From positions 193,622,146-193,686,145 of the forward strand of contig NC_133665.1 in NCBI RefSeq assembly GCF_037893015.1: a stretch of 64,000 nucleotides of DNA. The letters run 5' to 3'. The notes beneath the pieces were generated by a model. It saw only the letters and a list, made by a program, of their open reading frames with translations. It was not told the DNA's origin and did not search any database. Position numbers and translations under genes: made by a program. Below, piece after piece: positions 1 through 11,519 of this stretch (its first letter is position 1; every line of letters begins with the position of its first letter). Origin of the DNA: Macrotis lagotis. Taxonomy: Eukaryota; Chordata; Mammalia; Peramelemorphia; Peramelidae.

Positions 1-520
1 CCAGAACACTCACAAACATCAAAACTGATTTGATGTAAATAATGGGGAAATACAAAAGCTGCTAAATGAAAAAATGAGAACTCCACAGGGTTTACCAGCA
101 GGAGAGTCCATTCATTTCTAAGAAAGCAGAATTTAATTCCATTAAAAGGAAAGTCACATGACACTTAGAGAGATTCCAGATTCTTGGTAGATGAAATTCA
201 GTTTCATGTGGATAGTAATGCTCCAAAGGATCTGCCCTGAGGATATTTATGGGCCAAAGACATATTTATGGTGCATCTCAAGTATTCAGTGCTGATGAAG
301 CCTCATTGATTAGTGATAGGGACAAGATATATATAGCACATACAAGCAGATTACTTGTTAACACTGCATTAGGACCTAGAGATCTGAGGACAAAAATGAG
401 ACAGGTCCTGATCTCAAGCCAAGTCTTTGCTAGAGATTCTTTCCACATATGCCCGGAACCCCAGGATTACCCCCCCCAACCAAGTAATTTGCACTGGAGT
501 CCATCATTTCCTCAATAAAC
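1..520. other. Unassigned intergenic stretch
   Basis: No gene, RNA or repeat family is recognised. Reading frames are short and show no family resemblance. Confidence 0.5.
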
Positions 521-690
521 ATATGTTAGTTGTCTGCTGTGCTCAGTGTGGACTGAACTCTCTTACGGTCATACTGGGGGCTCCTTGGAGGAGGGGCTAT
601 CTCATTTGTTCTGTTTGAATTCTCAGCTTGGAGCCCAGCACTTGATTCACAGTCCTAAACAAATATTCATTCATTTATTCACAGGACTAG
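521..690 (+). repeat. L2-like 3' end fragment
   Basis: The text resembles a LINE-2 3' end: a run about a ggagggg block, then a TTGTTCTGTTTGAATTCTCAG-like segment, then a 'cccagcacttgattcacag' segment and a terminal AT-rich stretch. It is old and diverged, and assigned by resemblance only. Confidence 0.4.
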
Positions 691-2157
691 GTAAGGAGCT
701 TCCTTAGAAAATGCCATGGTACCTGGAAAGTTGGTAGCAAGCTAGAACTTAGAGTCAATGGTATATTCAGAGAGGCCTGCCAGCATGATGGCAGAAGAGC
801 TACTGGGGACAGCACCCCAGAGTTAAAATCTCTTCACAGTGTTTGGAAAGTGAGAAAAGATAATTATACTTTTTTTCTTCTTATAAGATGCCATTCTGCC
901 CTGCTAATACCATCCATTCTATTGCATCAAGCTTAAGTCATTAGGACCCATTGAAATACAATAAGGAGGGAGGGTCAGGGTAGGCTAGAGAGGGGGCTCT
1001 GGACACAAGAATATATGACCAACTCTTCATAGACCTTCCCCTTAGATCAACAAAAAAAGGCACTGCCCACCACAAATGGGTAGAGAAGTGGAAACAGCTT
1101 TCTGAGAATCACAAAGAGTATAGCCAGATGTCCACCCAATGATTGATGGAATATATCATCTGGCCAGCCTGGGGTTTATAGTTGAATAGCATCAGGTTAG
1201 TGGCCAAGAGTGACCCCTTGTGGATTAAATTAGCATTATCATCTCCATTTTGCCAAAATGGAAATGTTGAGCAGTAAAATGACATAGCTCTTAAGAGGAG
1301 GCAGGTCTGACTCCGCTTGTTGTGCTTCATCTTACCCTTCACCATCCTTCCCCCATCTGACTCAGAAATAGTAGGGCTATGGTGACCTTGGAAGTAATAG
1401 AAGATTAGAGTTTAAGTTTGGGCTAAACTGAGAGATATGTCTTGAACACGACAGACACTGGTTTCCTGGGATGGGGGGGAGGTCACTGGAAATCTGAAAG
1501 GAGCAGGAGATGGAACAGGTATTCACTGGGGCCATGGATTTCAATACTGAAGCCAAAATTAGAGCCTGGGTTTGAACCCCAATTGGCTAAAGTTTTATTT
1601 AGTTTTGTCACTTGGGCATGTATAGTCATAGAAAAGAGCTCCCCTCCAAGGTCAGGTCTTCCATCCCCCATCTCCCAATACACACCTTCGCCAGATTGCG
1701 TGGGCTATACCTGACATCCCACTCTTCTCTCACCCTCCAGTGCTCTGGGTTGAGTTCTCTGGCGACCTGGAGCCTTTGTTTGACCTCTGATGTTTAGTGC
1801 ATATTTTACTTCCTTCCTTGGAATGGTGACACTGATGCTCAGATGCATTGAGCAAGCAAAGGGGAAGGCTGTTTCAGAGGCTAGTTTGGTGCCAGGGAGA
1901 GTCTTCTGCTCAGGCATTATCACTGTTAGGGTGCTGGGCAAGAGGAAGACCCACATTTCTGATCTTATTCTTTGTTCAAGAGAGAAGTCCTTTCACTTCC
2001 AGATGATTTGGGATCCCTGAGAATGGAGGTCTGGGAATAATTGAGTACTGAGAAAGAAGGAAGGACTGCACACACTGATGCTGTGTTGTAGTGAGGTTTA
2101 TTCAAGATCAGGTCAGCCTCTCAAAAAATCCATAAAGCAGTAGGACCAAGCGGAGAA
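691..2157. other. Unassigned intergenic stretch
   Basis: About 1.5 kb of moderately AT-rich DNA. Only short open frames occur on either strand and none resembles a known protein. No repeat is recognised with confidence. Confidence 0.5.
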
Positions 2158-2158
2158 C

Positions 2159-2184
<26 letters not shown>
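2158..2184 (+). repeat. (CA)n microsatellite
   Basis: Uninterrupted CA dinucleotide run of about 13 units. Confidence 0.95.
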
Positions 2185-2190
<6 letters not shown>

Positions 2191-2340
2191 GTGTATAGAT
2201 AAAAAAGTGCTGTTCTATGTGCATGTTATTATATACATATAATCATAAAGTCATGAATAGGTCATATATGTTATAGTTATACTTTTTGTGGCAGCAAAAA
2301 CCTATAAAGTCAGTCCTTGGCACTTGCAAAATGATTGAAT

Positions 2341-2550
2341 CAACTGTGGTGTTGAATGTGGCATAATGTTGGACCCCGAGTCAGGGAGAACAGAACTCAA
2401 ATCTGGCTAGCTGTGCAGCCCTGGGCAAGTCACTTAACCTTCGTCTACCTCAGCTTCCTCATCTACAAAATGAAATATTCATTGTATCTGCCTCTCAGAG
2501 TTGTTATGAGGACCAAAGTAAATAAGACAAAATGCTATAGGAATGCTAGG
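2341..2550 (+). repeat. MIR/THER-type SINE
   Basis: Contains the diagnostic MIR order: a 'gggcaagtcacttaac' core, then 'ctcagcttcctcatctacaaaatg', then 'agagttgttatgaggacc' and a decayed 3' end. Forward orientation. Confidence 0.75.
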
Positions 2551-2565
2551 TAGCTTTTGTAGTAA

Positions 2566-2717
2566 CAGTAGCAGCAACAATAGTAGTAGTAGTAGTTGTA
2601 GCAATAGCAGTGCTGGTGGTGGTGGTGGTAGTAGTAGTGATAGCATTAGTGCTAGTAGTAGTAATAATAGTAATAGTAGTAGTAGCAGTAGTGGTAGTGG
2701 TAGTAGTAGTTGTTGTC
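2566..2717 (+). repeat. Compound AGY/GTR trinucleotide repeat
   Basis: About 150 bp of imperfect trinucleotides (AGT, AGC, AAT, GGT) with a pure GGT block near 2614-2628. Read in one frame it gives poly-Ser/Asn, in another poly-Val. It follows directly on the MIR-type SINE, and nothing supports its being coding. Confidence 0.9.
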
Positions 2718-3442
2718 ATTATAGTTTCATCCCACTATAGGAAACAATATGAAAAATTCAGAGAGGGGGGCTGGAGCCAATATGGTGGCATGAAGGCAGC
2801 ATTTTCCAGGAACTCCTTCCCCCCAAACTCCAAAAAAACAAAAGGATGACTCTAGCCAAAATTTAGATGGGCAGAACCCAGACTGATACATTTTCCCAGT
2901 CCAAAATAACTTAGAAGTTCTGGGGGAAAGGTGTGTTTCACCAGGGCAAGGGTTGGGAAAAAGCCACAGACACAGCCCAGCCCAGAGATCACCAGCAACA
3001 GCTTGAAGGGGCAGGAGGAGAACTTTGCTCCACCAGAATGAGTGTGGAGTGAGGAGCATTGGCAGCAGAAACTGCAGCAAGAATCTGGAGAAAGCAGCCT
3101 GCACCCCCAGAAAAGGTTAAGGGAAGTCTGCAAAGATTTCTTTGCTCTCCTTGGGGTAGGACTCTGCTGTTTGCCTACACTCAGATAGATACAGGTTGCA
3201 GTTTGGGCTTCCATACTAAGATAGCAGGATCCTCCTTATAACCCCAGGGCAGAGAGAAGTAGGGGGGGGGGGCATCTACATATCAAAGCACAGGCAAGAG
3301 AGCATAAGACCTTGGAGGAATAGAGGTCCCAGTGGGCCCCCCCCAACAAAAATCCCAAAGTCTTGGAAGTGCTGTCTTGGGCAGAAGAAATTAGTAAACA
3401 ACAGAAAAGAAGAATCTGACCATAGAGAATTACTTTAGTTCC

Positions 3443-4440
3443 ATGGAAGATCAAAACACATACTCAGATGATGACAAAATTGAAGCTTCCATGTCCAAAA
3501 CCTCCAAGAGAAATAGAAAATGGGTTCCGACTATGGATGAGCTCAAAAAAGACTTTGAAAAGCAATTAAGGGAGGTGGAGGAAAAATTGGGAGGAGAAAT
3601 GGGAGCAATGCAGAAAAATCATGAAAACCAAATCAACAGCTTGGTGAAAGAAATACAAAAAATACTGAAGAAAATAATGTATTAAAAACCAGTTTAGGCC
3701 TAATGGGAAAAAAAGCAAAACAAAAGGCAAATGAGGAGAAGAGTGCCTTAAAAAGTAGAATTGGCCAGCTGGAAAAAGGAGATAAAAAAGCTCTCTTTCA
3801 AATGCAGAATGGAACTAAAGGAAGCTGATGACTTTGCAAGAAATCAGGAAGAAATAAAACTCTTCCCAAAAAAAAGCCAAAAATTAGAAAAAAAATGTGA
3901 AATATCTCATTGGAAAAACAACTGCTCTTGAAAACAGATCCAAAAGAAATAATTTAAAAATTATTGGGCTATCTGAAGGCCACGACCAGGAGAAGAGCTT
4001 AGACTTCGTTTTTCAACAAATAATACAACAAAACTTGCCCTGAGATCCTAGAAGCAGAGGGTAAAGTAGAAATTGAGAGAATTCACTGGTCACCTCCTGA
4101 AAGAGATTCCAAAAGAAAAACTTCCAGGAATATTATAGCCAAATCCCCAAACTCTCAAAGAGAAAATTCTAAAAGCTTCCAGAAACAAACAATTCAACTA
4201 CTGAAGCTCCATAGTCAGGATTACACAGGATCTGGCAGCATCTACATTAAGGGCACATAGGGATTAGAATATGATATTCTGGAAGGCAAAAGATCTTGGT
4301 TTACAGCTGAGAATCAACTACCCAGCAAAAGTGAACATCCTCTTTCAGGGGAAAAGATGGACTTTCAATGAAACAGGGACTTTCAAGCTTTCCTATTGAA
4401 ACAACCAGAGCTGAACAGAAAGTTTGATCTCCAAGTTCAG
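3443..4440 (+). pseudogene. Degenerate L1-type ORF1 (RNA-binding chaperone) remnant
   Basis: L1 ORF1 proteins are trimeric RNA-binding chaperones of the retrotransposon ribonucleoprotein. The order is visible here: an N-terminal coiled coil rich in Lys/Glu (3443-3685), an RRM-like segment near 3940-4110 and the C-terminal domain near 4260-4380 with its RINYPAK motif. The segments lie in different frames with stops between, so no ORF1 protein can be made. Confidence 0.7.
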
Positions 4441-5370
4441 GACTCTGGTGAAGCATAGAGGGGGTGGAAGAGAAGGAATAACTATGAGGAACTTGATGAT
4501 ATTGAATTGTTTGTATTCCTACATGGGAAAAAGGTATTGATAACTCATATGAACTTTGTCATTTATAAGATCTGTTAGAAGGAACATATATAGACAGGAC
4601 ATAGGAAGGAGCAGAATATAATGTATTAAATATAGTGAAAAGATGAAGTCAGTGGATAATAAAGGAAAGTACTGGGAGGAAGGGAAAGGACATGAAGAAG
4701 AAGAAGCTAAGAAATTTCACATAAGAGTTAAGAAAAAGCTTTTTCAATGGAGTGGAAAGGGAGAAGGCAAGGGGGAATGAGTGAGCCTTCATTCTCATCG
4801 GAAATCGCTCAGAGAGGAAATAACATACACACTTTATAGGGTGAGGAAATCTATCCTACCCTAGAGAAAAATAAGAAGAAAGGGATGGAATAAGGAGGAA
4901 TGGGGGTAGGGAAGAGGGGAATAGGTGATAGAAGAGAGGGAAGATCAAGGGAGAGGGTACTCAGATTCAACACAATTTTGGACAGGGCCAGGATGAAAGG
5001 AGAGAGAGAATAGAATAAATGAGAGTGGGGAGGAATAGAGTGGAGGTACAGCTAGTAATAGCAACTGAGGGAAAAATATTGAAGTAACTTCTCTGGTGGA
5101 CTTATGTAAAGAAAACAACTCACCCCAGAGACAGAACCATTGGAATCTGAACACAGACTGAAGTACAATTTTTTTTCTCTCTCTCTATTCTTGAGGTTTC
5201 CCATCTTTGTGGAGGGGAGGGGGTTTATTTTTATTGTTATGTTTACTCTTATGACACATTCAATTTACATCAGTGTATGGCATGGAAACAATGTAGAGAC
5301 TGTCAGACAACCTTGGGCGGGGGGAAGGGAAAATTGTAGAATTCAGAGCCTTGCAAAAAATGATGGGTAG

Positions 5371-5512
5371 GGGCGGCTAGGTGGCGCAGTGGATAAGGCA
5401 CCGGCCCTGGAGTCAGGAGTACCTGAGTTCAAATCCGACCTCAGACACTTAATAATTACTTAGCTGTGTGGCCTTGGGCAAGCCACTTAACCCCCATTGT
5501 CTAGCAAAAAAA
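5371..5512 (+). mobile_element. MAR1/WSINE-type SINE, full length
   Basis: tRNA-derived head (ctaggtggcgcagtgg), a B-box-like 'gagttcaaatccgacc', the 'cacttaataattactt' body, and an A-rich tail. It is inserted in the HAL1-like 3' tail. An 'aaaaaatgat' motif is repeated on both sides and may be the target-site duplication. Confidence 0.92.
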
Positions 5513-5519
5513 AAAAATG

Positions 5520-5600
5520 ATTACTATTGTATATATTTGTATTGTATATATATATATATATAGTCTATATATATATATTGTATATATAAAAATATTACTA
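5520..5600. repeat. AT-rich (TA)n tract at retroelement tail
   Basis: Alternating TATATA blocks around 5549-5590 just before the element's terminal 'aaataaaatgttaaaatg'. Confidence 0.8.
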
Positions 5601-5640
5601 TTGTATATATTTGGAAAACAAATAAAATGTTAAAATGAGA

Positions 5641-6595
5641 AATTCAGATAAATGGGAAAAAGTTTGTCCGTGAACTGATTCAAGGGTCCAATCAAAGTTG
5701 GAGTGACTGAAGGGGAAAATAGGCAAATATCCCTCGGGAGAGCTGTAAAATGGGCCAGCCAGTCTGGATTTCAATGGAGAATGCTAGGAGAGGAGTCACT
5801 GAGCTAAGCTTCCCCTTTACAGCTGGGATACAACAACTGGGCAGATGCCTCCAGCAAGGATCCAGTATGCCCCAAAGCTCTTATGGCAGGACTCTTTGGG
5901 GGAGGAGAGAACAAGAAACAAAGTGGACATCTATGGATTAGGAAATGACTGAAAAAAAATCATAGTATCTGAATGTGAATATGTCACAGTAAGAAATAAT
6001 GAACCAGAGGATTCAGAGAAACATGGGAAGATTTATATCAACTGATGCAGTGTTAAAAGAAGTAGAACCAGAAAAAAGAGTAAGTATGGTCATTGCTATC
6101 AGTCCTTTGGACAGGGATCTCTAAGTTTCTGACTTTCTTTCAGTAATGAAAAGAAGACTTACGCTGCTGCAACTACTACAACTACAGGGGCAGAGTGCCA
6201 TTTACATTTGTTGTGCTTTGTCCCCATGGAGGCAAGGTTGAAATGGCTGTGATGTACCTAAAATGTATCAATAAAGCAAAAATATTTGGGAGAATGATTA
6301 GGGCACATGTGATTTCCCTGAGAAAAACATCAGCTGAATTTCACAGACAACTGGCTTCATCAGACCACATTTTACAGCCAAACACTATAGAGAAGTTTCG
6401 TTAAGATCAGATTTCCCAGTCTTTTGACCAAGTGCCAAAGGAACACCACCTTGAAGGCTCCAACCCTACATACCAGTGACATCTATACAAGGCTCTAAGG
6501 ATGGAGATGACTTTGTTCAGTATGTCTTTAATAATCCTCTGTTTAGTTAGAACAAGGTTTTCATTAAACACCTACTATGTACTAGCTATGATAAG
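5641..6595. other. Unassigned stretch with an L1 3' fragment
   Basis: Around 5975-6130 the text 'aagaaataatgaaccagaggattcagagaaacatgg' and what follows resembles the + strand of the L1 3' region seen elsewhere in the window. The rest is unassigned. Confidence 0.4.
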
Positions 6596-6599
6596 GAGA

Positions 6600-6690
6600 G
6601 ACAGTATGGTGGAACCTCTTCCAGGCCAGGCAGTCCTAGGCAGGTCATTTAACATCTGTGAGCCTCAAGTCATTCTGTAAGACTTCTCTC
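6600..6690 (+). repeat. MIR fragment
   Basis: Core 'ggcaggtcatttaacatctgtgagcctcaagt' resembles the MIR core in forward orientation. Both ends are missing. Confidence 0.5.
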
Positions 6691-7070
6691 TGTGGTCATA
6701 GCTGGTTTGAGAGGGAGGAGGAACCTTCCTGCTGATGAAATTACTGGCCTTTGGCCTAGTTACCTACTGGCAGGACTAATAAGACAATATATAACACGGG
6801 TCTTGTCTCTCAGAATGTCTGAAGCCTCGAGGAAACAAGAGAAGGACTGCAGACCAGGTTCTCTAAATGGTTGGATTTGGAGATCAAAACACACTGTGAA
6901 ATGGTTTCCCCTACTGGTAGAAGGGATAAGTAGATAAAAATTCAGAGGAGACAAGTCCTCTAGGAGCTTTCCAGAAAAGTCAGCACCCCAGATCCCTCAC
7001 TGGCAGCAGAAGGGATAGAGAAAGCTGCCCAGATGTACAGAGGTACAGGGAGATACTTTAAAGGAGACAA

Positions 7071-7192
7071 AGATAGAGCATCAGCCCTGGAGTCAGGAGG
7101 ATCTGAGTTCAAATCCGGCCTCAGATACTTAATAATTACCTGACTGTGTGACCTTGGGCAAGTCATTTGACCCCATTGCCATGCAAAAACCC
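7071..7192 (+). mobile_element. MAR1/WSINE-type SINE, 5'-truncated
   Basis: Begins inside the head at 'atagagcatcagccctggag' and runs to the 'ccatgcaaaaacccc' end. The first 25 or so bases of the head are missing. Confidence 0.88.
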
Positions 7193-7264
7193 CAAATCAA
7201 AAAACAAAAGAAGACAGATGCTGAAAAGGAGGGTATCTAAAATGTGAAGGGCTTCTACTTCACT

Positions 7265-7445
7265 GAGACCTGAGGTTCTTCAGCTTAACAGAGTGAAGAG
7301 AGCACTGGATCTTCAGTAATGTTGATGCTACATGGTGTTGGACAAGTCACTCATCCTCCCTGGGCCTCAGTTTCCTCATCTATAAAATGAGGGATTGGAA
7401 TCAATGGTCTCTGGGGTCCCTTCAGCTCTAAATCTGTGATCTGAT
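7265..7445 (+). repeat. MIR/THER-type SINE
   Basis: Shows 'gacaagtcactcatcctccc', 'cctcagtttcctcatctataaaatgagg' and a 'ggggtcccttcagctctaaatctgtgatct' end, the arrangement of THER/MIR elements. Confidence 0.8.
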
Positions 7446-8835
7446 AATTCTGAAAATTTTATGGGTTAGAAGGGACATTTCTTCCTGAATCCAAATTTCC
7501 ATAGACTCCCTAGGGAGCAAAGACAGAAAGTAAAGTAAAGGCCTTTAAGAATCAGTGAAGATAATTCTGATGCCTGGATCTGGGAATGAGAAAGGGACTT
7601 GGTTCTATTAGAGAACTTTAAATTTCATCTTGTTTCTCTGAGAAGTCTGAGAACCAGTGGTTTGCAGGTTCTAGATTACCCTTCACCAAATGTGTCCCAG
7701 ATGACGGGGACAGGAGTACCCCAAGGGCTTTGAAAATAGAAGCAAGATTCTGATGACTCTATTACAAAGAGATGCTTTCCTTTATAGACTGGGAAACTCA
7801 ACAGGAAAAGTCAAAGGGGTCCACCTGGCAATGAATTTTTCAAACTTGCCATTCCAAACCCTTCCCCTTAAAAACTGGATTCATGTGAGGAAAAAGAATT
7901 CCCACCCCCCAAAGGAAGTCATTCTAAGACTCTGGGGAAAGACAGAACAGGAAATGTTTGCAGAGATAAAGGAAGCCTGCATAAGCAAAGAAAACAAGGA
8001 ATGTCATCTTAAGAATGCCAAGGGGCTGGAGAAATAGCAATGGAAGGGCAAAGGAAAAAGGGGGCCCAAGCTCTGGGCTGGCCCCTGAGAAGTCCCTCAA
8101 GCTGTCAGAGGCATCTAGGGCCTAAACCTGAAAGAAGGGGCCCTGAGTGTGCTTCAAAGGCAAGCAGGAAATCTCTATGCAGTGACTGCAGCCAGACTGG
8201 ACACTGCCCCATAGGCCAGGGAAGCAGTTTTCCCAGCTCAGGTCATTGGCCTGAAAGAAAAAAAAATCAATTGTTTAGTTAGTCCAAGAAATATTAGAAA
8301 ATGTGTATTTTGGTGTTTCCATTATGTCCATTTAAGGAAGCAGAGAAAGAGGAAATAGCCAAGAAAAGGAGAGGAGTATATGGGAGGGAGAGAAGAAGAG
8401 ACAAAGAGAGAGAGAGATACAGGGTTCTCGAGATAGCCTTAAGAGGGAGAGAGAACTCTTTCTAATGTGCCCCCATCACTGTGCTCCATATTACCAGTGG
8501 GTATCAGTTATACCTCCTTCCTCCAAGCATCTATCTCTTCCAACAGTACATAAGAACTCAGGGAAAATGGGTTTAAGTTCAGAGAGCTGATGTGGCACAA
8601 GGAAAGTCATAGTTCCTGATTGTTGAAGTCTTTTCTTCCCTTTCAGAAAATGCTCAAGGAGCCCCCTCAGGCTGGTGCAGCAGCATCTTTACAAGTCCAG
8701 GATGGGGGTAATTGCAGCAAAACCTCAATTCTTGATTGTGACCACATGAGGGTCTAAGTGGATCCCCAGGACATCCACAATAACTCAGTCTTGGGTTGCC
8801 CTCAAAAAGATGTGATGTCTAGAAGGAGGGGGGTG
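7446..8835. other. Unassigned intergenic stretch
   Basis: No gene recognised. The two adjacent short open frames at 7753-8037 and 8040-8282 (+) have no recognisable domain. The second contains only low-complexity Ser/Pro/Lys. A GA-rich patch lies at 8340-8450. Confidence 0.5.
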
Positions 8836-8839
8836 TCAA

Positions 8840-9010
8840 TTGTAGATAGCTGAAGGGACCATCATGCTCAACCCCCTCATTTTACAGGCAAGGAAATCAA
8901 GTGCAGAGAGTTAAAGGAACTTGTCCAGGATCATATGGCTAGGAGAATCTGAAAGGGATTTGAACTCAGATCTTCCTGAAGCCTAATTCAATATTCAATG
9001 CATTCCTAAT
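8840..9010 (-). repeat. MIR-type SINE
   Basis: Reverse-orientation core: 'ctcattttacaggcaaggaaatcaagt', 'acttgtccaggatcatatggctagg', 'atttgaactcagatcttcctga'. Confidence 0.75.
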
Positions 9011-9295
9011 GCCCTCTCACATACAACCAAGTTAATCAGGGGGGTTTGCATTTGGTAGAACCAGACCCAAAGCCCCCCCAGGGTGGGTTGTCAGTGTGCT
9101 GGGGGGCAGCTCAGCTGAAGGGAGGAAAGCCTGGTCCTCTGGAAGATGGAGGAGACAGCATATGGAGCCTCAGGAATGGGGAGATGAGAGTTCTAAGAGG
9201 GACGTGAGATCTGACTGGAGGAAAACCCCTCAATATTTAAGCGGGAAAGGTTTGTAAGGTTTTCTAATAACAGAAACCTTCAAACAGGAGGCAGT

Positions 9296-9510
9296 TGGGT
9301 GGTGCCGTAGAGCATAGAGTGCTGGGTCTGGAGTCAGGAAGACCTGAGTTCAAATCTATGCTCACACATTAGCAATGTGACCCTAAGCAAGTCATTTCAT
9401 ATTCATTTGCATTAATCCATGGGAGAAGAAAATGGCAAACCACTCCAGTATCTCTATCAAGTACACCTCATGGTCCACGGGATCACAGAGAGTCGGACAT
9501 GACTGAATTA
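9296..9510 (+). repeat. MIR-core SINE with marsupial-type 3' tail
   Basis: The tRNA/MIR head ends in 'aaaatggcaaaccactccagtatc' and 'gatcacagagagtcggacatgactgaa'. The same head-tail arrangement recurs in reverse at 16152-16392, 53934-54174 and 57210-57424, so it is a family, not a chance joint. Confidence 0.8.
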
Positions 9511-10795
9511 ACTGTTCTGAGTGTCACAATCACCTGGGATTTTCCTAAAACCAGCCAAGAGAAAAATGTGCTCTTCTCCTGCGTCATGCCCAGAAGGTGC
9601 CTCGTCGAGGCAGATAGCCAATTAGAAGCTTCTCCAGTCCAGGGCTCATTGCTTTCTTTATGCTACACATAGGCCTGGGGCCTGGCAAAGAGAAGATGTT
9701 TCATCATCGTGTGAGGATAGCTCGCTTCCCTTTGGGTGCTCCTCAGCCTCCTGGGAGCGATACCACGTGTCTGCTCTGTGTCAGGCCTGCCCCACACTCT
9801 TCACTGGGCCACCAGGGTGCCAGGAATGCCTCTGAATCTGTCCTGCAGGCTTGTGATGATTGAGTGTCCTTAACACTGTTTTTCTCAATGACAGTAGCTT
9901 GGGGAAGTAGAATGAATTTCTTGACCTGTGAATCACAACATTCTCCATGGCAACTGACTCAGTTCTTTGCTCCAAATCTTTCATTTCTCAATTTAGAAGA
10001 GAGAAAAGATGGCCAAAAATAACAAAAATAACTGTTAAAATTTCATTTTAGCAGGGTTAAGTAAAATGACTCCTTACCTGCTTGAGGACACCTGAAGGCC
10101 CTTTCTCAGAACTAAGTTCTTAAACACAAAAAACAAACTAGGTGGGATTCCAAAGAAAATGAATTCTATTGTCAGAGAATTATCAGAATATTTTTTTAAA
10201 AAGTCATACATAGACTCCAAGTAAAAACTCCTGGCTTAAGAAATTGGGTTAGAATAGGAGTCCCCCCTTTCCAGAGACCTCAGAAAGACTTGGCCAGGGT
10301 TCTTGGGGGGATTTTAGTGAAGTAGGAGAGAAGAGTCAATTTTATGTGCATCCCCTCAGCTCCTCCTGTGAGTCAGACACCAAGCAGGTCCTGAGGTTAC
10401 CAAGACAAAACCCATAACGGTTCCGGTTCCTCGGGGGGAGGAACAACAAGTCCTGTTCAGAGGAAGTCGAAGGTCATGAAGGTGAGGGGGGCAGGGTGTG
10501 CTCTAAAGGGCTGGGAGGGGCATTTGGGGCTGCCCACTTCCTGTGGGAAAAGGAGAGAGTCCAGGCTGCAGAGGTGTAGAAGGAGAAGTCCGAGACTCAG
10601 CTCCAATTTAATGCCCGAGAGGGAGAGCCAGATGGACAGAGACTTCGTATCTGCCCAGGCCTGAACGATGAGAGTCTAAAGCACAATGGGCCACCAGGCT
10701 GGCAGAGCTGCAAGCAGGGGTCTGCCTTTGGGGTGTATGTGTGCCCCCATTTACCCTTTCATGTTGAACTCATGGAATTGTAAATTTGGAGCTGG
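9511..10795. other. Unassigned intergenic stretch
   Basis: About 1.3 kb with no recognised gene or repeat. Short frames only. Confidence 0.5.
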
Positions 10796-10880
10796 AGGAG
10801 ACTTCAGAGGGCATCAAATGGAGCTCTATTTTTTTTACAGCAGAGGAAACTGAGGCCCAGTTTAGGTGAGGGGAATTGTT
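10796..10880 (-). repeat. MIR fragment
   Basis: Reverse-orientation 'acagcagaggaaactgaggcccag' core with short flanks. Confidence 0.6.
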
Positions 10881-11265
10881 CAGACAACGAGAGAGGCTTG
10901 ACCAATTCCTCCACCTCTTTCTTGCTGGACCTGCTGAAGCTCTTCTACCTTCATCACTAGCATGACTTTGGGAGCTTTGGAGTCCTGATATCTGATGTCC
11001 TTGGGGGCCACCTCCTCCACTCCCCACCTCCATCAGCCAAGACTCCATTCTGGGTGATGGGCTGCCACTGCACTGCCCATCTGGGCCATCCCTGCTGGCC
11101 GGCATGGTCTAGCCCAGGGCCATCCATAATGCAGGCCGTGCAGTGAAATTTGATGTGGTCTGCCTATGGGCTTACTGAATGCTTCAGTAAATGAAGCTGA
11201 GCTAATGCAGAGCTCTCACTAAAATAGCAAATCAGAATACATTGTCTATGTTTCAACAAAAACTT

Positions 11266-11412
11266 GGCTAGGTGGTGCAGTGGATAGAGCACAGGCCCTG
11301 GAGTCAGGAGGATCTGAGTTCAAATCCGGTCTCAGTCACTTAATAATTACCTAGCTGTGTGGCCTTGGGCAAGCCACTTTAACCCCACTGCCTTAAAAAA
11401 AAATTTTAAAAG
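11266..11412 (+). mobile_element. MAR1/WSINE-type SINE
   Basis: Nearly complete head, B-box-like 'gagttcaaatccggtc', and an A/T-rich tail merging into 'aaaattttaaaaga'. Confidence 0.9.
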
Positions 11413-11519
11413 ATTAAGGTTGGATGGTCCTGGTCTAGCTAACTTCCATTCCTAAATGGTTGTCTCTGGTAAAAGTGCCTGGTTAGTGACTGAATTACTG
11501 GCTCATGTAGCTGCTTTTT

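Larger units (their letters stand above)
2766..5640 (+). mobile_element. HAL1-like element (L1 relative with ORF1 but no ORF2)
   Basis: The element starts with an L1-type 5' UTR ('gccaatatggtggcatgaagg'). A decayed ORF1 follows at about 3443-4440. Its first open stretch (3443-3685) is a charged coiled coil beginning MEDQNTYSDDDK. Next, in shifting frames, come an RRM-like region with RNNLKIIGLSEG near 3950 and a C-terminal domain with INYPAKVNILFQGK near 4315, both matching the order of L1 ORF1. Sequence then passes straight into a purine-rich 3' UTR and an AT-rich end, with no endonuclease or reverse transcriptase between. A young SINE (5371-5512) interrupts the tail. A second copy of the family lies at 24441-27430 on the opposite strand. 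Many stops and frameshifts show the copy is dead. Which HAL1 subfamily it belongs to cannot be decided without a repeat library. Confidence 0.75.

Noticed and set aside
5371-5512. tRNA gene (B-box-like gagttcaaatcc in this and similar copies)
   Set aside because: These are tRNA-derived SINE heads without a cloverleaf or anticodon stem, followed by the SINE body and A-rich tail, and flanked by target-site duplications.
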